The notes beneath the pieces are model-generated. The model was given only the letters and a program-made list of their open reading frames with translations. It was not told the DNA's origin and searched no databases. A stretch of 64,000 nucleotides of DNA from Pelargonium tetragonum (Eukaryota > Streptophyta > Magnoliopsida > Geraniales > Geraniaceae): the NCBI GenBank assembly GCA_036897445.1, contig JAYMTL010000006.1, positions 62,001-126,000 on the forward strand. The letters are read 5' to 3'. Position numbers and translations under genes: made by a program. Positions 49,747 through 61,380 of this stretch are shown in pieces. The stretch's first letter is position 1, and each line of letters begins with the position of its first letter.

Positions 49747-52631
49747 TGTATTACAAATCTCACTAAGATAAACGCTCCTATAGTAACGTAAAGAAAGAGA
49801 GATTTACCCTTAGACTCAAAGCAACTCCTATACAATCTAATACAAACGAAAACTATCTATATTAAACTTCAATAACCAATAGTATAAATAACTACTAAGA
49901 AAACTACCTAAACGGGAGCTTCCATTAAGTTAAGTAAGTTAAGGGAACAAGACGAATACACTAGCTACAAAGACAGTAACCCATTAAAACTAACAAAAGA
50001 AGAATCTAGCTACATAAGCCCATAAGACAAAAGCAAGCCCTACTAGCTACAAGCATCCTAGCTCTAACCCTAACAGTTCTAGCTAGCTCTAATACACAGA
50101 ATCTAGGTAGTACAGGTATAGCTCTAAGTCAAATAAAAAGAAAACAAGGAAAGATAAGTCAAAGCAAGAAAAGAAGAATAAAAAGTTTTAAGCTAGCCAT
50201 GGAACTTACTCATGTAAGTTCTTTTTCTCATTGGAGTCATAGTTTGAAATAAGTCTCTATTATTATCCAGTAGGATTTCTAGGATCAATTAGTAGTCTAT
50301 ACAGTGTAATTTGGTAAATGGCTAGCTAAAACCTATACCGGGTTTACGTTCTCTATCTTGACTACATGGAAATAAAAAGAACTCGCAAATCTCATGTAAA
50401 GTGCCTATTAGCTTACTTCAGTACTCTAGGCTATAACTAGGAAATTTTTAAATTACCGCCTACCGATCAAAGTATAACAACCAAAACCAGAAAGCTCTCT
50501 TTTTCCATAACTCCGATTGCAAGTTTTCTAATAATATATCAACTCTTTCGTAAAAGCACCAAACGGAAATCGCATGGTTTATCCCTTTCAATTCTTTTAA
50601 TTCATAGGTGTTTTTTAGAAGCAGTGCCAGCTCGAAATTACGCGTTACATTATCCCTTAGAGTCTTCTCTCCTATAGAAATCCCTACTACACTCTCCTTA
50701 TTCATTCTGCAAGAGTTTCAAAAATAAGGTTCCTAACTTATTATAACCAACCTCTCTGACACCAAATCCTATTGACAAGTCAATTTCTTCCGCAACAGTC
50801 TTTACTGAATTATAAGTTTCTAGAATTTCAAAGATACTTTAAGGAATGCCCGCAGCGCAGAAAAAGAGAGCTTATTATTTATTATACCTTAGCGTAGGAG
50901 TACAGCCATTACTGTGAAAGTCGACTTAAGGGACCTACTGAATATACTAGCTAAACAAGTCTCTAACAGAATATGCTGTCTATTGAATATTAGGAGATTC
51001 CAAAGCAAAGATTATCTTGAAAGTTGATTTATTCTTCAGAGTTTTAAGGCAAAGCCATGTTTCTTTTTAGAGGTGGACTTCCAAGGCTTAATGGTAGACC
51101 AATATTGCTGCGTTTGATACGAGTATCAAAAGAGAGATTAACAGGAAAGGGGCCTTAGTCTTTTTGGGTACTCGATGATTAAGGGGAATTCCTCCTTTAA
51201 AACACTCACAAAAGTCCCTTGTAAGGTGCCCTAGAAGGTCAAAATTTTTCGTATTTATAAAGGACAACCCTTAGCTTTGAATTTTTCTATGGGATATTGC
51301 AGTATACTAGATTCATTATAAGTCCCATTTCCAAGGGCAAGTTATTTAATAAAAGACTCCCGTTCTCTTTTCTTTTTGAGAGGTTGAAAACTCCAAACTT
51401 ATTTTCTATGTTAGTTTTCCTTGTGATTGCCAAAGTGACTTAATTAGAAAAACCCTTTACTACGCTTGAGTTAAAACAGCGCCCTTCCTTTTTTGTAAGT
51501 ACCCCTCCCTTAGGTCTACAGCATTTACAAAGTGATCGCTTCCCACTTATCACCCTCTTTCTAAAGCCAAAAAAAGAAATGGAAGTGTTATACCTCCAAA
51601 ACGCCAGGACCCCTATTTCGAGCAGAACTCTCTTTCACTAAATTGACTACCAAGCAGTTACTGCGTCTATTTCTCCCAAGGGCTTATAGGATAGCGCATA
51701 AAAGTTTCTATTATATTTATATTGCAGACAAAAAAACTCCTAATTTTTCGTTGGATTTTGGGGATGTATCCCTACAATATCTTGCTTGTCGTGTAAAAAC
51801 TTCTACTCCTGCTTAGAGTAGGTTAATGCAAATGCTTGTTTCAGGGACTTATTAAGAGTTTTTAAGGCTTTTAAATGTGATTTAGTGAGTCGACCGTTAG
51901 TTATATGTATAGTTTTTCCAAAAAAAAGTTTATAGATATAAGGAACCCCTTTATTATAATGAGTAAGAGCCGCTCTATCTTTTGAGAATACTCATATTGC
52001 AAGATCGAAGCAATGCCCGACACTTACAAACGAAGTTTTTCATAGCTCTATGTCATAACCTTGGAAATACCCTACTTATTGTATAGACTCCTCACAGTAG
52101 GACTTACGGGAGCGGGTATTTAATACAAAGTCAAAAGAGTTTTCCAGTCTAGTTAAATCAAGGTGTCATCCTTTTATATTCTTAGAATTTTGCTAGATAT
52201 ATAAAAGCCTCTTTCATGTTTATCCAAGTATTGTACTCGCGAAAAAATGGCTATATCCCCTTAGGATGTCTATAAAATTTCTTATCGTCAAAGTATGCTG
52301 CGTTAAGAAAAATAGATAAAGATATTCCTTCTTCTCTATGAGGATACATCCCCGTTACCGAACCCAACTTTATAGTATAACTTCACTCTCATTATTTAAT
52401 AGAATAATTTGCCCTAGCTTTAGCTACAGCCTTGCCTTTAAGAAGTCCTTTTGAATTGGTATTAGATACTTTTTCGGGGGTCTGCCAAAGTACAAAGTAA
52501 GTACAGTAGACTTTATTCATGGATTGCGCAAGTTAAAAAGGGTTTGTCTAGAGCTTATAAAGAGGACTAAACTCGTATGCTAAAGGATAACTACAAAAGC
52601 TATAATAGGGATACATATACAAACCAAAGCT

Positions 52632-52841
52632 TTGCTACTATTTAACCCAGACTTCGATAAATATTTACTAACTAAAACCCGTTGTCTACCTTTTAGAATA
52701 GACCAAAATCCCATAAAACTAAAGAAATTCGCTGGGTTATTGTTCCTTAGGAAACCCTTTATTAGGTGGGGCCTGTACTGTCAAAAAGAGGGATTTACCT
52801 CTCTTACGAGCCTTCAATATCTCCTAAGAATTCCCCTTTAA
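52632..52841 (+). CDS. Hypothetical 69-aa open frame (doubtful)
   Basis: A TTG-initiated frame ended by TAA, with the translation beginning MLLFNPDFDKYLLTKTRC. Basic overall. No LAGLIDADG, GIY-YIG, ribosomal or membrane signature, and no start signal. It is included only because it is among the more protein-like short frames; chance is the default explanation. Confidence 0.1.
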   Translation: MLLFNPDFDKYLLTKTRCLPFRIDQNPIKLKKFAGLLFLRKPFIRWGLYCQKEGFTSLTSLQYLLRIPL

Positions 52842-53342
52842 GTAAAGCTCTCGATCGATAAAAAGCGAAAGCTTACTGCAATATATTTTTATAATGAGAT
52901 AGCTTTCAGTATACGATTTACGAATTCTAGTAAAACTAGGTCTGAATCAGTTGTCTACCAAACGCCCTGCGTAAAGATTTAGTAATAGTAGTATTTGAAC
53001 CAACGAATTTGAGTAGTTACGATTCAGCTTGATCCGAAAAGGAAGCATAAGATTTTCTACTTTTTCTAGGAAAGCCTACCAAATCTACCTAAGATCTTTC
53101 CTTTTTAGGTTACCAAATCAAAGCAGCAATACTTGTATCGTAGGGTACTTTGCAGACAGCAAGAGCAAGGATCCACGAGTCGCCTAAAATAAAGGGAACA
53201 CCGCACATAGGTTTACCTATGAAGCATCGAGATTAAAAAGGGGCTAACTTAAATCGAGTTTCTTGAAAAGTAAGAGGTTGGGGTGCCCCGGATATACTGG
53301 GATTTTTAGAAAGTATAGGTAACTGAGATCTTATTTACGGAC

Positions 53343-53690
53343 TCATAGAGAAGTTTTTATTGCGCAAGCCCGTATAAAAGAAAAATATAGAAAAAGCTCC
53401 TCGTTAACTAATTTCCAAAGCCACTTATTTAAGATATTACTAAAAAGAAAGGGAACCCCCGGAAAACCTTTTACGAGACCCGCGCCACTCTGGATAGGAG
53501 GCCCTAGTAAATGGGTAAGTCGTGCTTTATCTTTATTCCGATACTGAATATCTTTATTATCAAACAAAAAGATGCAACTATTACTTAAATAGAATTTTGT
53601 ATAACAAGGGGTTAAACGATTTAAAGTATACGTAATTTGTAAGCCAAATTGGTTGGATTGGACCTTATAAGGGTATAGGGTATTACCCAT
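53343..53690 (-). CDS. Longest open frame, hypothetical 115 aa
   Basis: ATG at 53,690, stop at 53,343. The N-terminal half is polar (Tyr, Asn, Gln). A Gly/Pro segment, LLGPPIQSGAGLVKGFPG, covers residues 61-78 and is followed by an aromatic, hydrophobic C-terminus (LWKLVNEELFLYFSF, residues 91-105). The Gly/Pro segment is partly the translation of GG..CC mini-clusters, which weakens the case for a real protein. No ribosome-binding site precedes the ATG and no family is recognised. Confidence 0.18.
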   Translation of the reverse strand: MGNTLYPYKVQSNQFGLQITYTLNRLTPCYTKFYLSNSCIFLFDNKDIQYRNKDKARLTHLLGPPIQSGAGLVKGFPGVPFLFSNILNKWLWKLVNEELFLYFSFIRACAIKTSL

Positions 53691-55250
53691 TATAAAAAAA
53701 GTGTATCAGTTCTAAGAATAGGAAGGAGTGCCTCTACACAAAAGCGGGCCTTTAGAATTCCGGACTTAGACTTTTATTATAGTAGGGTCATTATAGGTAA
53801 TGTATGTTTTTTATAACCTTGGGTTGCACAACTAAGCTTGTAAAATAATAGGACATAATTCTTGTTTTTATAATTGGAGTCTCGGTAAGAAGTATAGGAC
53901 ATACACGGTTAAGATTATCAAAAAAGGAGTACACCGCACTCTCCGTTCAGAATAAGAACTCTCTTCTCTTTCTTTGAAAGGCTATACAATTACGGAGGCT
54001 TTTAGTAGCACTAGAATCTAACTGCTTTTTGTTTATTAAAGAAAAGGAGGGCTGGCTTAGGTGCATATGAATTGGTGTTGGTAAGTAATCCTAACTTGAA
54101 GGTAGATTACACAACTTTTTAATTGACATCACAGGGTTCTAATCTTGATATACTAAAAACCTAAATTGAAATTTGACTCATTTTCTTTCGTATTCTAATG
54201 GATTGTAGCTCCCTTTATTAAAACTTATATCTGACTTAGGACTCTTTGTAAGGGTTATTAACAAGGGCTGCTGCAGTAGGGATATAAAGTCTCGGTTAGT
54301 AAGTGTCCGTTAATGTAAGGGGAGTCCTATAAGTCGAGGGTTCCTAAGGTTTTTTTAGGGGTCCTGAGATTCTTATGTTCGAGAGCCCAAGATATTGCTT
54401 TTTTAAAAGGCTCCCATAGAGAGCTGCATAAAGGGCATAGAAAAGAGAGCTCTGAGTAACATGCTAAATGCCAAAACTTAGTACAGAGTAAGCATTAACT
54501 TCTATAATTTATTTAGATGCTGTAGCTATGTAAACATAAAGAAATATCTCAGATCAAGAGGAAACTGCGTTGCTTAGTACTTCACACACTTTTATTGAAT
54601 AAAGAGCTGTAAGTTTTATATTGCTTTTCTACTTGTATGGGGGTCTAATTAAAGGGGGTTTTTTCTTGTATAATTAATTCTTAGATTATGTTGAATTTAG
54701 CTCCCAGCTTATACACCAGATTTGGATCCTCTTTTTGTTTCACCACAACCAGTAATATACAGAAATAGCGTCTTAAACTAGCATATGTTGCTTCAAGTTT
54801 TCCCGTTTTGATAAGTGAGATTTGGATCTCGTGATAAGTGGGGACTCCTTTAGAATTTTGGCTAAATTGCGGGCTTGAGAAGAAGGGGTATCCTTACAAG
54901 AATAACTATTGCTACTCAGTTAATACTAGGACTTATATGTACATTTCTAAGAAATCCAGGCTAAATTGGGATTACCCTTTTCGGGATGTAGAATGGAAAT
55001 AATACAAAATGAAATAGAATGAGACACTACCGAGCCTACTTATTATACAACTAAAGCCAGCTACAGAAAAGAGGGGCATCATAATCGCTTAGATAAAGAT
55101 TTTATTTGCTTGTACTCTTAAAACCTTTCCCGAAATCTAGTATTTAAAGTACAGTCATTTTAGATATAAGTCCTCCTAGTCGAAACTCTATAATCCCCGG
55201 TAGACCAAGGGTTCAAGTTCCTTTTCTTCTTGAATTAGAGTCAAGAATTA

Positions 55251-55322
55251 CAGAGTGATAGAAATTGGTAGAGCAAAAGACTGAAGATATTTGGATCAGT
55301 GGTTCAAATCCAGTTGAAGTAA
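55251..55322 (+). tRNA. tRNA-Phe(GAA)-like, 5' end not matching
   Basis: From the D-loop onward this is close to a standard tRNA: AATTGGTAGAGC, anticodon stem with 4 of 5 pairs around loop CTGAAGA (anticodon GAA, U33 present), and T-stem with 4 of 5 pairs around TTCAAAT. The lone mismatch in each stem is a single base (C expected, A or G found). The first dozen bases do not fit: the 5' D-stem strand pairs with nothing, and the 5' acceptor strand barely pairs with the 3' one. It is either a tRNA-Phe gene with a replaced or decayed 5' end, or one whose 5' end is repaired in RNA. Confidence 0.5.
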
Positions 55323-58300
55323 GCTCTTTGAGGCAAGTAAGATAAGAACCTAGACAACTCTTATTTGTAACTAGGAAGCCCCTGTTTACATAATTCGCCA
55401 TAATAATAGCACTTGGCATTAGACAAAGGATTAGCCTCCCTTTTGTTTTGTACTAAAGTTTCATAACAGTAAAGTACCTGATCCAAAACTCTTTTCTAGT
55501 AGTAGAATTATGCCCTTCCTACCTCCCCTAATCTAAATAACAAATAACGGAGTCTTATTTGGTTCTCTTTAACACTTGTTATGTATCAATAAAGGGGAAT
55601 ACCCGTGATTTAAGTCAATTTTGCAAAAGTTATAGTAGCTTTGTACGAATACTCCAAGTTAAGTGTGAAGCTTTTACTTGACTTGACAAGGAGAACCCCT
55701 TATTATTTATGGAAATATCAAATAAGTACAAGTTCCAATATCGGACAAGAAAAAGTTTCGGGATGCCTAGAAACAAACTATAAAGAAGTTCGACACGAAC
55801 TAACCAACTGAAATTTTATAGCTTCGGTACAGCCAATACTGCAATTCTAGGTTAAGCAGTAGCTATCTGATAAAAATGTAGCATTGACTTTGCCCTGGTA
55901 TCGATCAGGGGTCCCCCTAACTTATATACCTTAATCGAGGACAGATAACTTAGTAATTTTGAAGTTCTACTCAGTGCTCATCTAAATGTCCCATATTATA
56001 TCAGGGACTCCTTACAAGCAAGTTAGAAGCGATCGAGCGGCGAGAAGAGTTTAATCTAATTTTTATTTGCCAACTGTAAATTTCAAACTTTGGATTCAAG
56101 AGAACTCTTACTTTCTTTTTTTTTTAAGATAAGAAAGGTTATTAATTAAACACTTATTCATAATTTGATTAGAAACAGGGTAAATCCAATATATATATAT
56201 ATGAAATAATAAGAAGTATATTCTGTCCCAATATATAATAAAACTTGTGGAAACTCTTGGGCGCTGCGGGAACCTTTACTATAACTAACTTTACTCGATT
56301 AAGAGCCCTCCTTTCCAAAATGAAGTTCATTTTGGGTGTTAGTACTTGGTGGGTGTAAGAAGCCTAAAAATGAAAAGGATTCCTCGCTAAAAGTCAATAT
56401 CCGAGGCCTACCCTTTAAAATAATTCGATAAACTGAGTTCCCTTAGATTTGAATCCCTTAAATAAAGGAATTTTGACACTCCTATAAAAAGAACCATACT
56501 CTTAAAATGTATACGGATTTCGCCCTTTGTCTCACTCTATCAAAATTAAGAAATTTCAGAGCTCTCTATTCCTTTAAGTACCAACCTAACAAGTCTTAAA
56601 ATAGATTTAAGTTCAGCATTTCGGACTCTTCTCTTACTTATCTATACTCATTCGTCTCTTTGTTTTATTTGGTCTGCCTTTATTCTTCGTGATGTTAACT
56701 AGTACTCTAATAGGTCCGTTGGAAGAAAGAGGAAACCCCGGAAATATTATACACTTGTCTTAAGTGAATACTCAGTTCTAAAAAAACTTAACTTCAGGAC
56801 CCTTATTTAGAGACCCCTCCCTTATTCTGGGGTTGTTGTGCTATATAGATAGCCTAGTCCCCTTATAAACTTCTTTCTATTTACTTGTTTCTGCTGCTAA
56901 ACGAACGAAATAGAGGTTCAAAGACCTGTACGTTTTCACTTTGTTAAAAATAAGCAAAAAACTCTCTAGAAGAAACTTGGGTAATAAGCTGACTAGGGGA
57001 AAGGCTGCGGATAAAAATTTTGAAGTTCCCTTTAGAAGTATGCTCCAAGAGGTATATATTAAGGGGGTATAAGGGCTCAATACCCTAGGTAAATAAAGTG
57101 CTCTTAATTATATTTAACCGGGCCCTTTTAAGGGTACCCGCTATATGGGTAAAGCTGGGCATTTCTGGAGTACGACCACTAAATTCGAGAGAAGTAAGTA
57201 TGTAAAATAACTAGATTCTGCGGAGAAAGAAATGAAAAGTTAAACTTTGATTGTGCCTAATAAGATTTAATCTTTCTTGTAAAAAAGAATCAAGAAAAGA
57301 AGAATGTAGGACCTTGCCGAGGTAAGCCAATCAAGCAAGGGGACAGTAATCCTATAATATGATAGTAACTCGCTTATAATTAAAAACTAAGAAGATCTTT
57401 GAGACTGTAAGCTGCCTTTCAAAAGGGGGACTCTCTCGATTACATAGGGTATATAAAAAGCCCTCGTGCCTCAAAGAAGACATTCTATTGTAAATGTCCT
57501 TACTATAATGAATGGGTATGCTATGCTCTCTCTGGTATGAGGAGCCCTATATTATATATGATCAAAGAGTGCTATCAAACTTCATTTTATTAGAGTCCTC
57601 CTTCTGATGAAACACCCTATAGTATAGGAGAGATGGAATATCAATCAGCAAAAGTCTCTCTTCCACAATTTCAATAGTAATTATATCATATAAGGAAAGA
57701 AACCCTATAAGGATAAGAACACGGCATTGTAGTAATAGAATAAAGTCATAGCGCCCCGAACTTTGAAGAACTTAGTTTTATAAGAGAAAGTTTTTTAATA
57801 GCGGGGAATCCCCAAGTTAGCCTCTTGAGAGTAAGAATTTTAGTTGTTAAGCGCTATAAATAGCGCCTATTAATTTAGATTCTTTTCAAGGTTATAGCTT
57901 ATAAAATTTCGGAAGAACCAGCTACGCTTTTCAACGGCTCCCTGCAATTCTGGGTAACTTTTTGCTAGCAAAACAAGGGGTAACACTCTCGTATAAAAGG
58001 CAAAGCTTTAGATAAAATCCCTTAAAATTTAGCTTTTTTTAAGAATTAGACTCTTACAAACCTAGGGTATACTAACTAGCACAGCTTTCTTTAGTTGAAT
58101 AATTACCATATTATTTTTGAGGGATGTCATGAATCTTATCGGGTTAATCTAGTTAGCTGGAAGCTTCTAAATCTCAAAGTCAATTTATAGCAACTTTTTA
58201 GCTGTCATAGACTGTCCGCAGCTAAATGCAAATACCCAAGAGCCGGATTGAGGAAATTCTCTACAGGTTACGAAAACTCACCCCTCGGTGTTATCTTGTT

Positions 58301-59138
58301 TCCAGACTCTCGGGGATAAAACCTAGGCTAAAGAAAATAGGAGCCTGCCTTTTGAGAAAAACCCCTAACCCTTGTCAATTATGGGTGCTCGGGTCTATCA
58401 GATTAAAAGAGGAATTGGCTTAACAGACTTTTGATTTTGACTTATTAAGTCCGGGGGTGGGTTTCTGAGTACTCTAGTTTTTTCAAGTCTTGAAAGGAAT
58501 AAGGGATACTAAATTAACTGGGGGTTTACTAGTTCTTGCAAAAAAGGGCGGAGCTTCCGATACCAAGAATATGGAAAAATATTTGATTGAGAACTTTATA
58601 TGCGAAATTCATTAATCAAAAAGTCTTACACAAGCGGTTTTTCCTGAGTGTGAATTTCTCGAGAGGGGGCCTCTTAAGTTAATCCAAAATACAAACCCGT
58701 TTTTACCTACAAGAATACTTGGACATGTGGGGTACTCGTCTTTGAAAATAGCTATAGGGTTCTCTTAAAAAAATTTTTTTTCAATTTGAGTTAGCAGGAG
58801 TTTTGTTACGTTACCCTATTTCCGGACTCTCAAGGGGAACTCCGGCTACTTAGCACTCCTGAGTATAATACATCTATAACCCGTATTATTAAGAGATCAT
58901 TAAAGTATCCAAGTTACCTGGTATAGTATATATATTTAGGTGGTGCGCCTCATCGAAACCTGAACCTAAATTATATGTTAATGAAATCGCTTAGATAGAG
59001 AATCTAAAAAATCTGACTTATGAGGTGGGTCTTTATTTTGTTTAGGACTCCTTAGCGTAGATAGTGTGAATAGTAAAAGTGGTACTCTTGCTTGCCGAAT
59101 TGGCATTTTAATTACGTATAAATAAAGTAAGCACTCTT
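55323..59138. other. Non-coding background with one nested hairpin
   Basis: No gene seen. Short frames at 55,213-55,419 and 56,877-57,080 (minus) and 58,226-58,423 (plus) have no recognisable features. The first overlaps the tRNA-like sequence antisense. The hairpin at 57,119-57,140 is the clearest structure. Confidence 0.5.
57119..57140. repeat. GC hairpin with bulge, 9-bp stem
   Basis: CGGG then CCCTT pair with AAGGG then CCCG, with a TA bulge and a 2-base loop. It is a well-formed relative of the GG..CC mini-clusters. Confidence 0.5.
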
Positions 59139-59211
59139 TGAAGTATAGCCAAGTGGTAGAGCACTGGTTAGTTTGCCCGCGATGCGCGAGTTCAAGTCCG
59201 GTTCTCATTCT
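59139..59211 (+). tRNA. tRNA-like, intact A and B boxes, poor stems
   Basis: TAGCCAAGTGGTAGAGCA (59,146-59,163) is a near-perfect tRNA D-arm/A-box, and GAGTTCAAGTCC (59,188-59,199) a B-box at the right distance. The T-stem has three of five pairs and the anticodon stem about three. The acceptor strands do not pair. Counting from the D-arm places GTT in the anticodon position but without U33, and TTTGCCC in an alternative register (GCC, Gly). Identity is therefore open. Chance origin is unlikely; function as written is unlikely too. Confidence 0.42.
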
Positions 59212-60139
59212 AGCCAAGATCTCAGGCGTTTAGTCAAATATCACAGGAGAGGGAATTTTTTTGAGAACAATTAGACATACGAAAAAGTGTTCTACTAAAA
59301 TAGAATTATAGAGAAGGTACAGTCTTAATACATACACTTTACTAATTACGGAGTTGTGGGAAACACTTGTTTTGGTACTAAATTCTAATAGAACTTTGTT
59401 CTACATACGGGATTTACCGACAAAAAGAAGGGATTTACAGAGGAGAGGTAAGATTTTATCCCTCATTTTGCAGCTCCAGAAAAGGTCCCCTTTTAGCTCA
59501 GAATAAGGAGCCCCCTTATACTAAGTCTAGCCGAACCCATGGAATATATAGTTAGCTCTTACATGCTTTTCGTGAAGGATTAACACAAAACTCTATTACA
59601 CGACAATTTTTGTATTTATTACTCTAAAAATTAAGGAAAGAGTATTCTTTGTTGTACAATTAAAGGACGCTTATTATCCTTAGTTTTAACGAATCCTGAA
59701 CTCTTTAAGACTTTAAGAAAAGCCTTATTGGCTTGGCATTGGCTGAATAATTTCGGTCCTATACCTTAAAATGCCCCGTTAGAAGAAGTCGTGGTATTTA
59801 CACTACAATAAAAATTTTTACTATCCTATATCTTTACTTATATAATATATAAAAGGATTCCTATTTTCGAGTAGCTTTAAGGGTTGCTCGTGCGTTCCCT
59901 TGTTTCCAGTTTTTGATAATTCAATTTGGGAGTGGTTATCGTATTTCTAGTTGAAAAGTGAAGCCAAAGTAATTTGTTTTTCTGGTAAAGAGCTGTCAGA
60001 TCAGAGTGTAAGGTTGACTATCTGTAATACTACTTGCCTTAACCTTCTTCGTATGACCTCGGGCGATAACAGGGATTTTATCTATGCACTATTAAGTTTT
60101 ATCTCCTCCTTAGTGATAAGAACATTGGACAGGAGGGAT
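59212..60139. other. Non-coding background
   Basis: No gene seen. Ordinary Type I composition. Plus frame 59,951-60,148 is short and has no recognisable domain. Confidence 0.5.
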
Positions 60140-60375
60140 ACACCCTAAGAACTAGAACTATTTATGCTGTCTATACCGATTACTATCTCTTATACTCTCC
60201 ACTACTTAAGAAAATTACTAGACTTTTTTATATTCTATACTTCCTTAATACTCTACTTCCTAGCTAAAAAACTACAATAAGGGAATACAAGTCTCTCCTG
60301 TAGTAAAGTCTATCTTCTCTCTCCTATCCTAACTAACATAAGGACTCCTAAAGCAAAGAATTAAGTAAGAAAAGA
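60140..60375 (-). repeat. Type II low-complexity tract 9 (pyrimidine-rich on minus)
   Basis: Contains AGCTAAAAAACTACAATAAG followed by GGAATACAAGT, which matches AGCTACAATAGAGGGAATTC and GGAATACAAGTATAGG of tract 8. It is a short, diverged piece of the same family. Confidence 0.45.
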
Positions 60376-61300
60376 GGTGTAGGACATATAAGAAAGGCGA
60401 GTCCTGCTTTAAATCAGGTTACGAGAAAGACTATACTGATGCATACTTCAAGCGCTAAAGGGAATTCTGTACTCTAAGTGGAAAGATAAACCGATGCTCA
60501 AGCTAATATAGAAAGTGCTAGCCAAGAAACATCCGCGAATTTACTTACATTTCTAATTCGAGGCATATTGCAAAACAAAAATTTTTTATTTCTTAGTGCG
60601 CTTTCTTTTCTAGTAGGAGCGGTTGTTTCTTTAAAAGAAGTTAAGGTGTAAAATAAGTCCGAGTTAAAGAGTCAAGTCAGTTTTATATTATATACAAAGA
60701 ATAAGGAAATTAGTATAATTTAATTCTTAGAACTCGGGCCAAGAAAGTGTGCTTATTCGCACCAAAAAGGCTTTAAAAGATAAACCTTCCTCGACTTTAA
60801 ACTTGAGTTCTAGGGTATAACCATCACTAATTTGACTTTTTACAGAACATATAAATTCTCTTACTTACCTTCCCTTAAAGGGCCTATGCCCGGATCATGA
60901 CACAAAAAAGGCTACTCCCGCAAAGAAACTTCAACGAATTCATTATTGTAAACTAAAGCTGAATTTGAGGCTTGATAACGATCAGATTATTTAACATTAT
61001 ATATACTGAAATTGCACCGCCAACCCACCGGTTATACCGAAAAACTAGACAAAAATCTCTCTTTCAATTTTTAATAAATGCATACAAATTCTATTATATG
61101 GTACGTACCGTACCTTGCTATGCACTACTTTACTTTAGCCTCTACTAAAAGCAACTAAAAATTTTTATAAAAAGCATTCTTAAAGTCAATTAAAAAAATA
61201 GTTAGATTAGATAGTATTCCATAGTTATTGTATAGGTAATTCTATATTAGGTACTTAACTTAATAAGTAAATAATATAGTATAATAGTACTAGTTCAGGT
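60376..61300. other. Non-coding background, AT-rich towards the right
   Basis: No gene. Includes the perfect palindrome GGTACGTACC at 61,100-61,109. The last 100 bases are ATA/ACTA-rich, leading into the paired elements at 61.3-61.4 kb. Confidence 0.45.
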
Positions 61301-61302
61301 AG

Positions 61303-61342
61303 ATCCCTCTAGTACTCTGTAGTTACTGACACGGGAGGGATG
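61303..61342 (-). repeat. CCTCCC element, copy 8, with hairpin ends
   Basis: On minus: CATCCCTCCCGTGTCAG then TAACTACAG, comparable to copy 4 (CATTTCCCTCCCTCCGTTA, CACTACAG). ATCCCTC at 61,303-61,309 and GAGGGAT at 61,335-61,341 are exact inverted arms around a 25-base loop, so the element can fold as one hairpin. No clear GTCGGTAA box. Confidence 0.45.
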
Positions 61343-61380
61343 AAAACTTAGATAAATAGACTATACACTACTATATTATT

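Larger units (their letters stand above)
48690..50210 (-). repeat. Type II low-complexity tract 8, the longest
   Basis: About 1.5 kb, A/C-rich and G-poor on plus, with repeated words CTAGCTCTA, TAGCTACAA, AACAAGA and GAATACAAGTATAGGTAC. On the minus strand short frames give VSRAVPILVFPVLLVLLEF (near 49,450) and LRAIPVLPRFCVLELARTVR (near 50,100). They share DNA words and residue order and so look like diverged internal copies. It contains two CCTCC/GTCGGTAA elements and overlapping hydrophobic ATG frames at 48,857-49,060 and 48,687-48,932 (minus). It is the best single place to look for what the Type II family once was. Confidence 0.5.
50211..55240. other. Non-coding background, 5 kb
   Basis: Returns to Type I background with GG..CC clusters. 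Minus-strand frame 50,460-50,705 is featureless. A T-arm-like box lies on minus near 52,988-53,000 and an imperfect one (GGGTTCTAATC) near 54,134. The two longest frames are listed separately. Confidence 0.5.

Noticed and set aside
24497-56210. TA-repeat runs near 4,629, 24,500, 43,850 and 56,190
   Set aside because: Short simple-sequence runs expected in AT-rich DNA; only the 18-bp palindrome at 24,497 was listed.
32028-59211. Myxomycete-type C-insertion editing to repair the tRNA-like sequences
   Set aside because: The defects are mixed: substitutions at 55,251 and 40,936, an extra C and a short anticodon loop at 32,028, unrelated 5' ends. A uniform missing-C pattern is not seen.
61010-61030. 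GCACCGCC resembling the 3' end of small-subunit rRNA
   Set aside because: The match is too short and has no supporting helix or neighbouring rRNA sequence.
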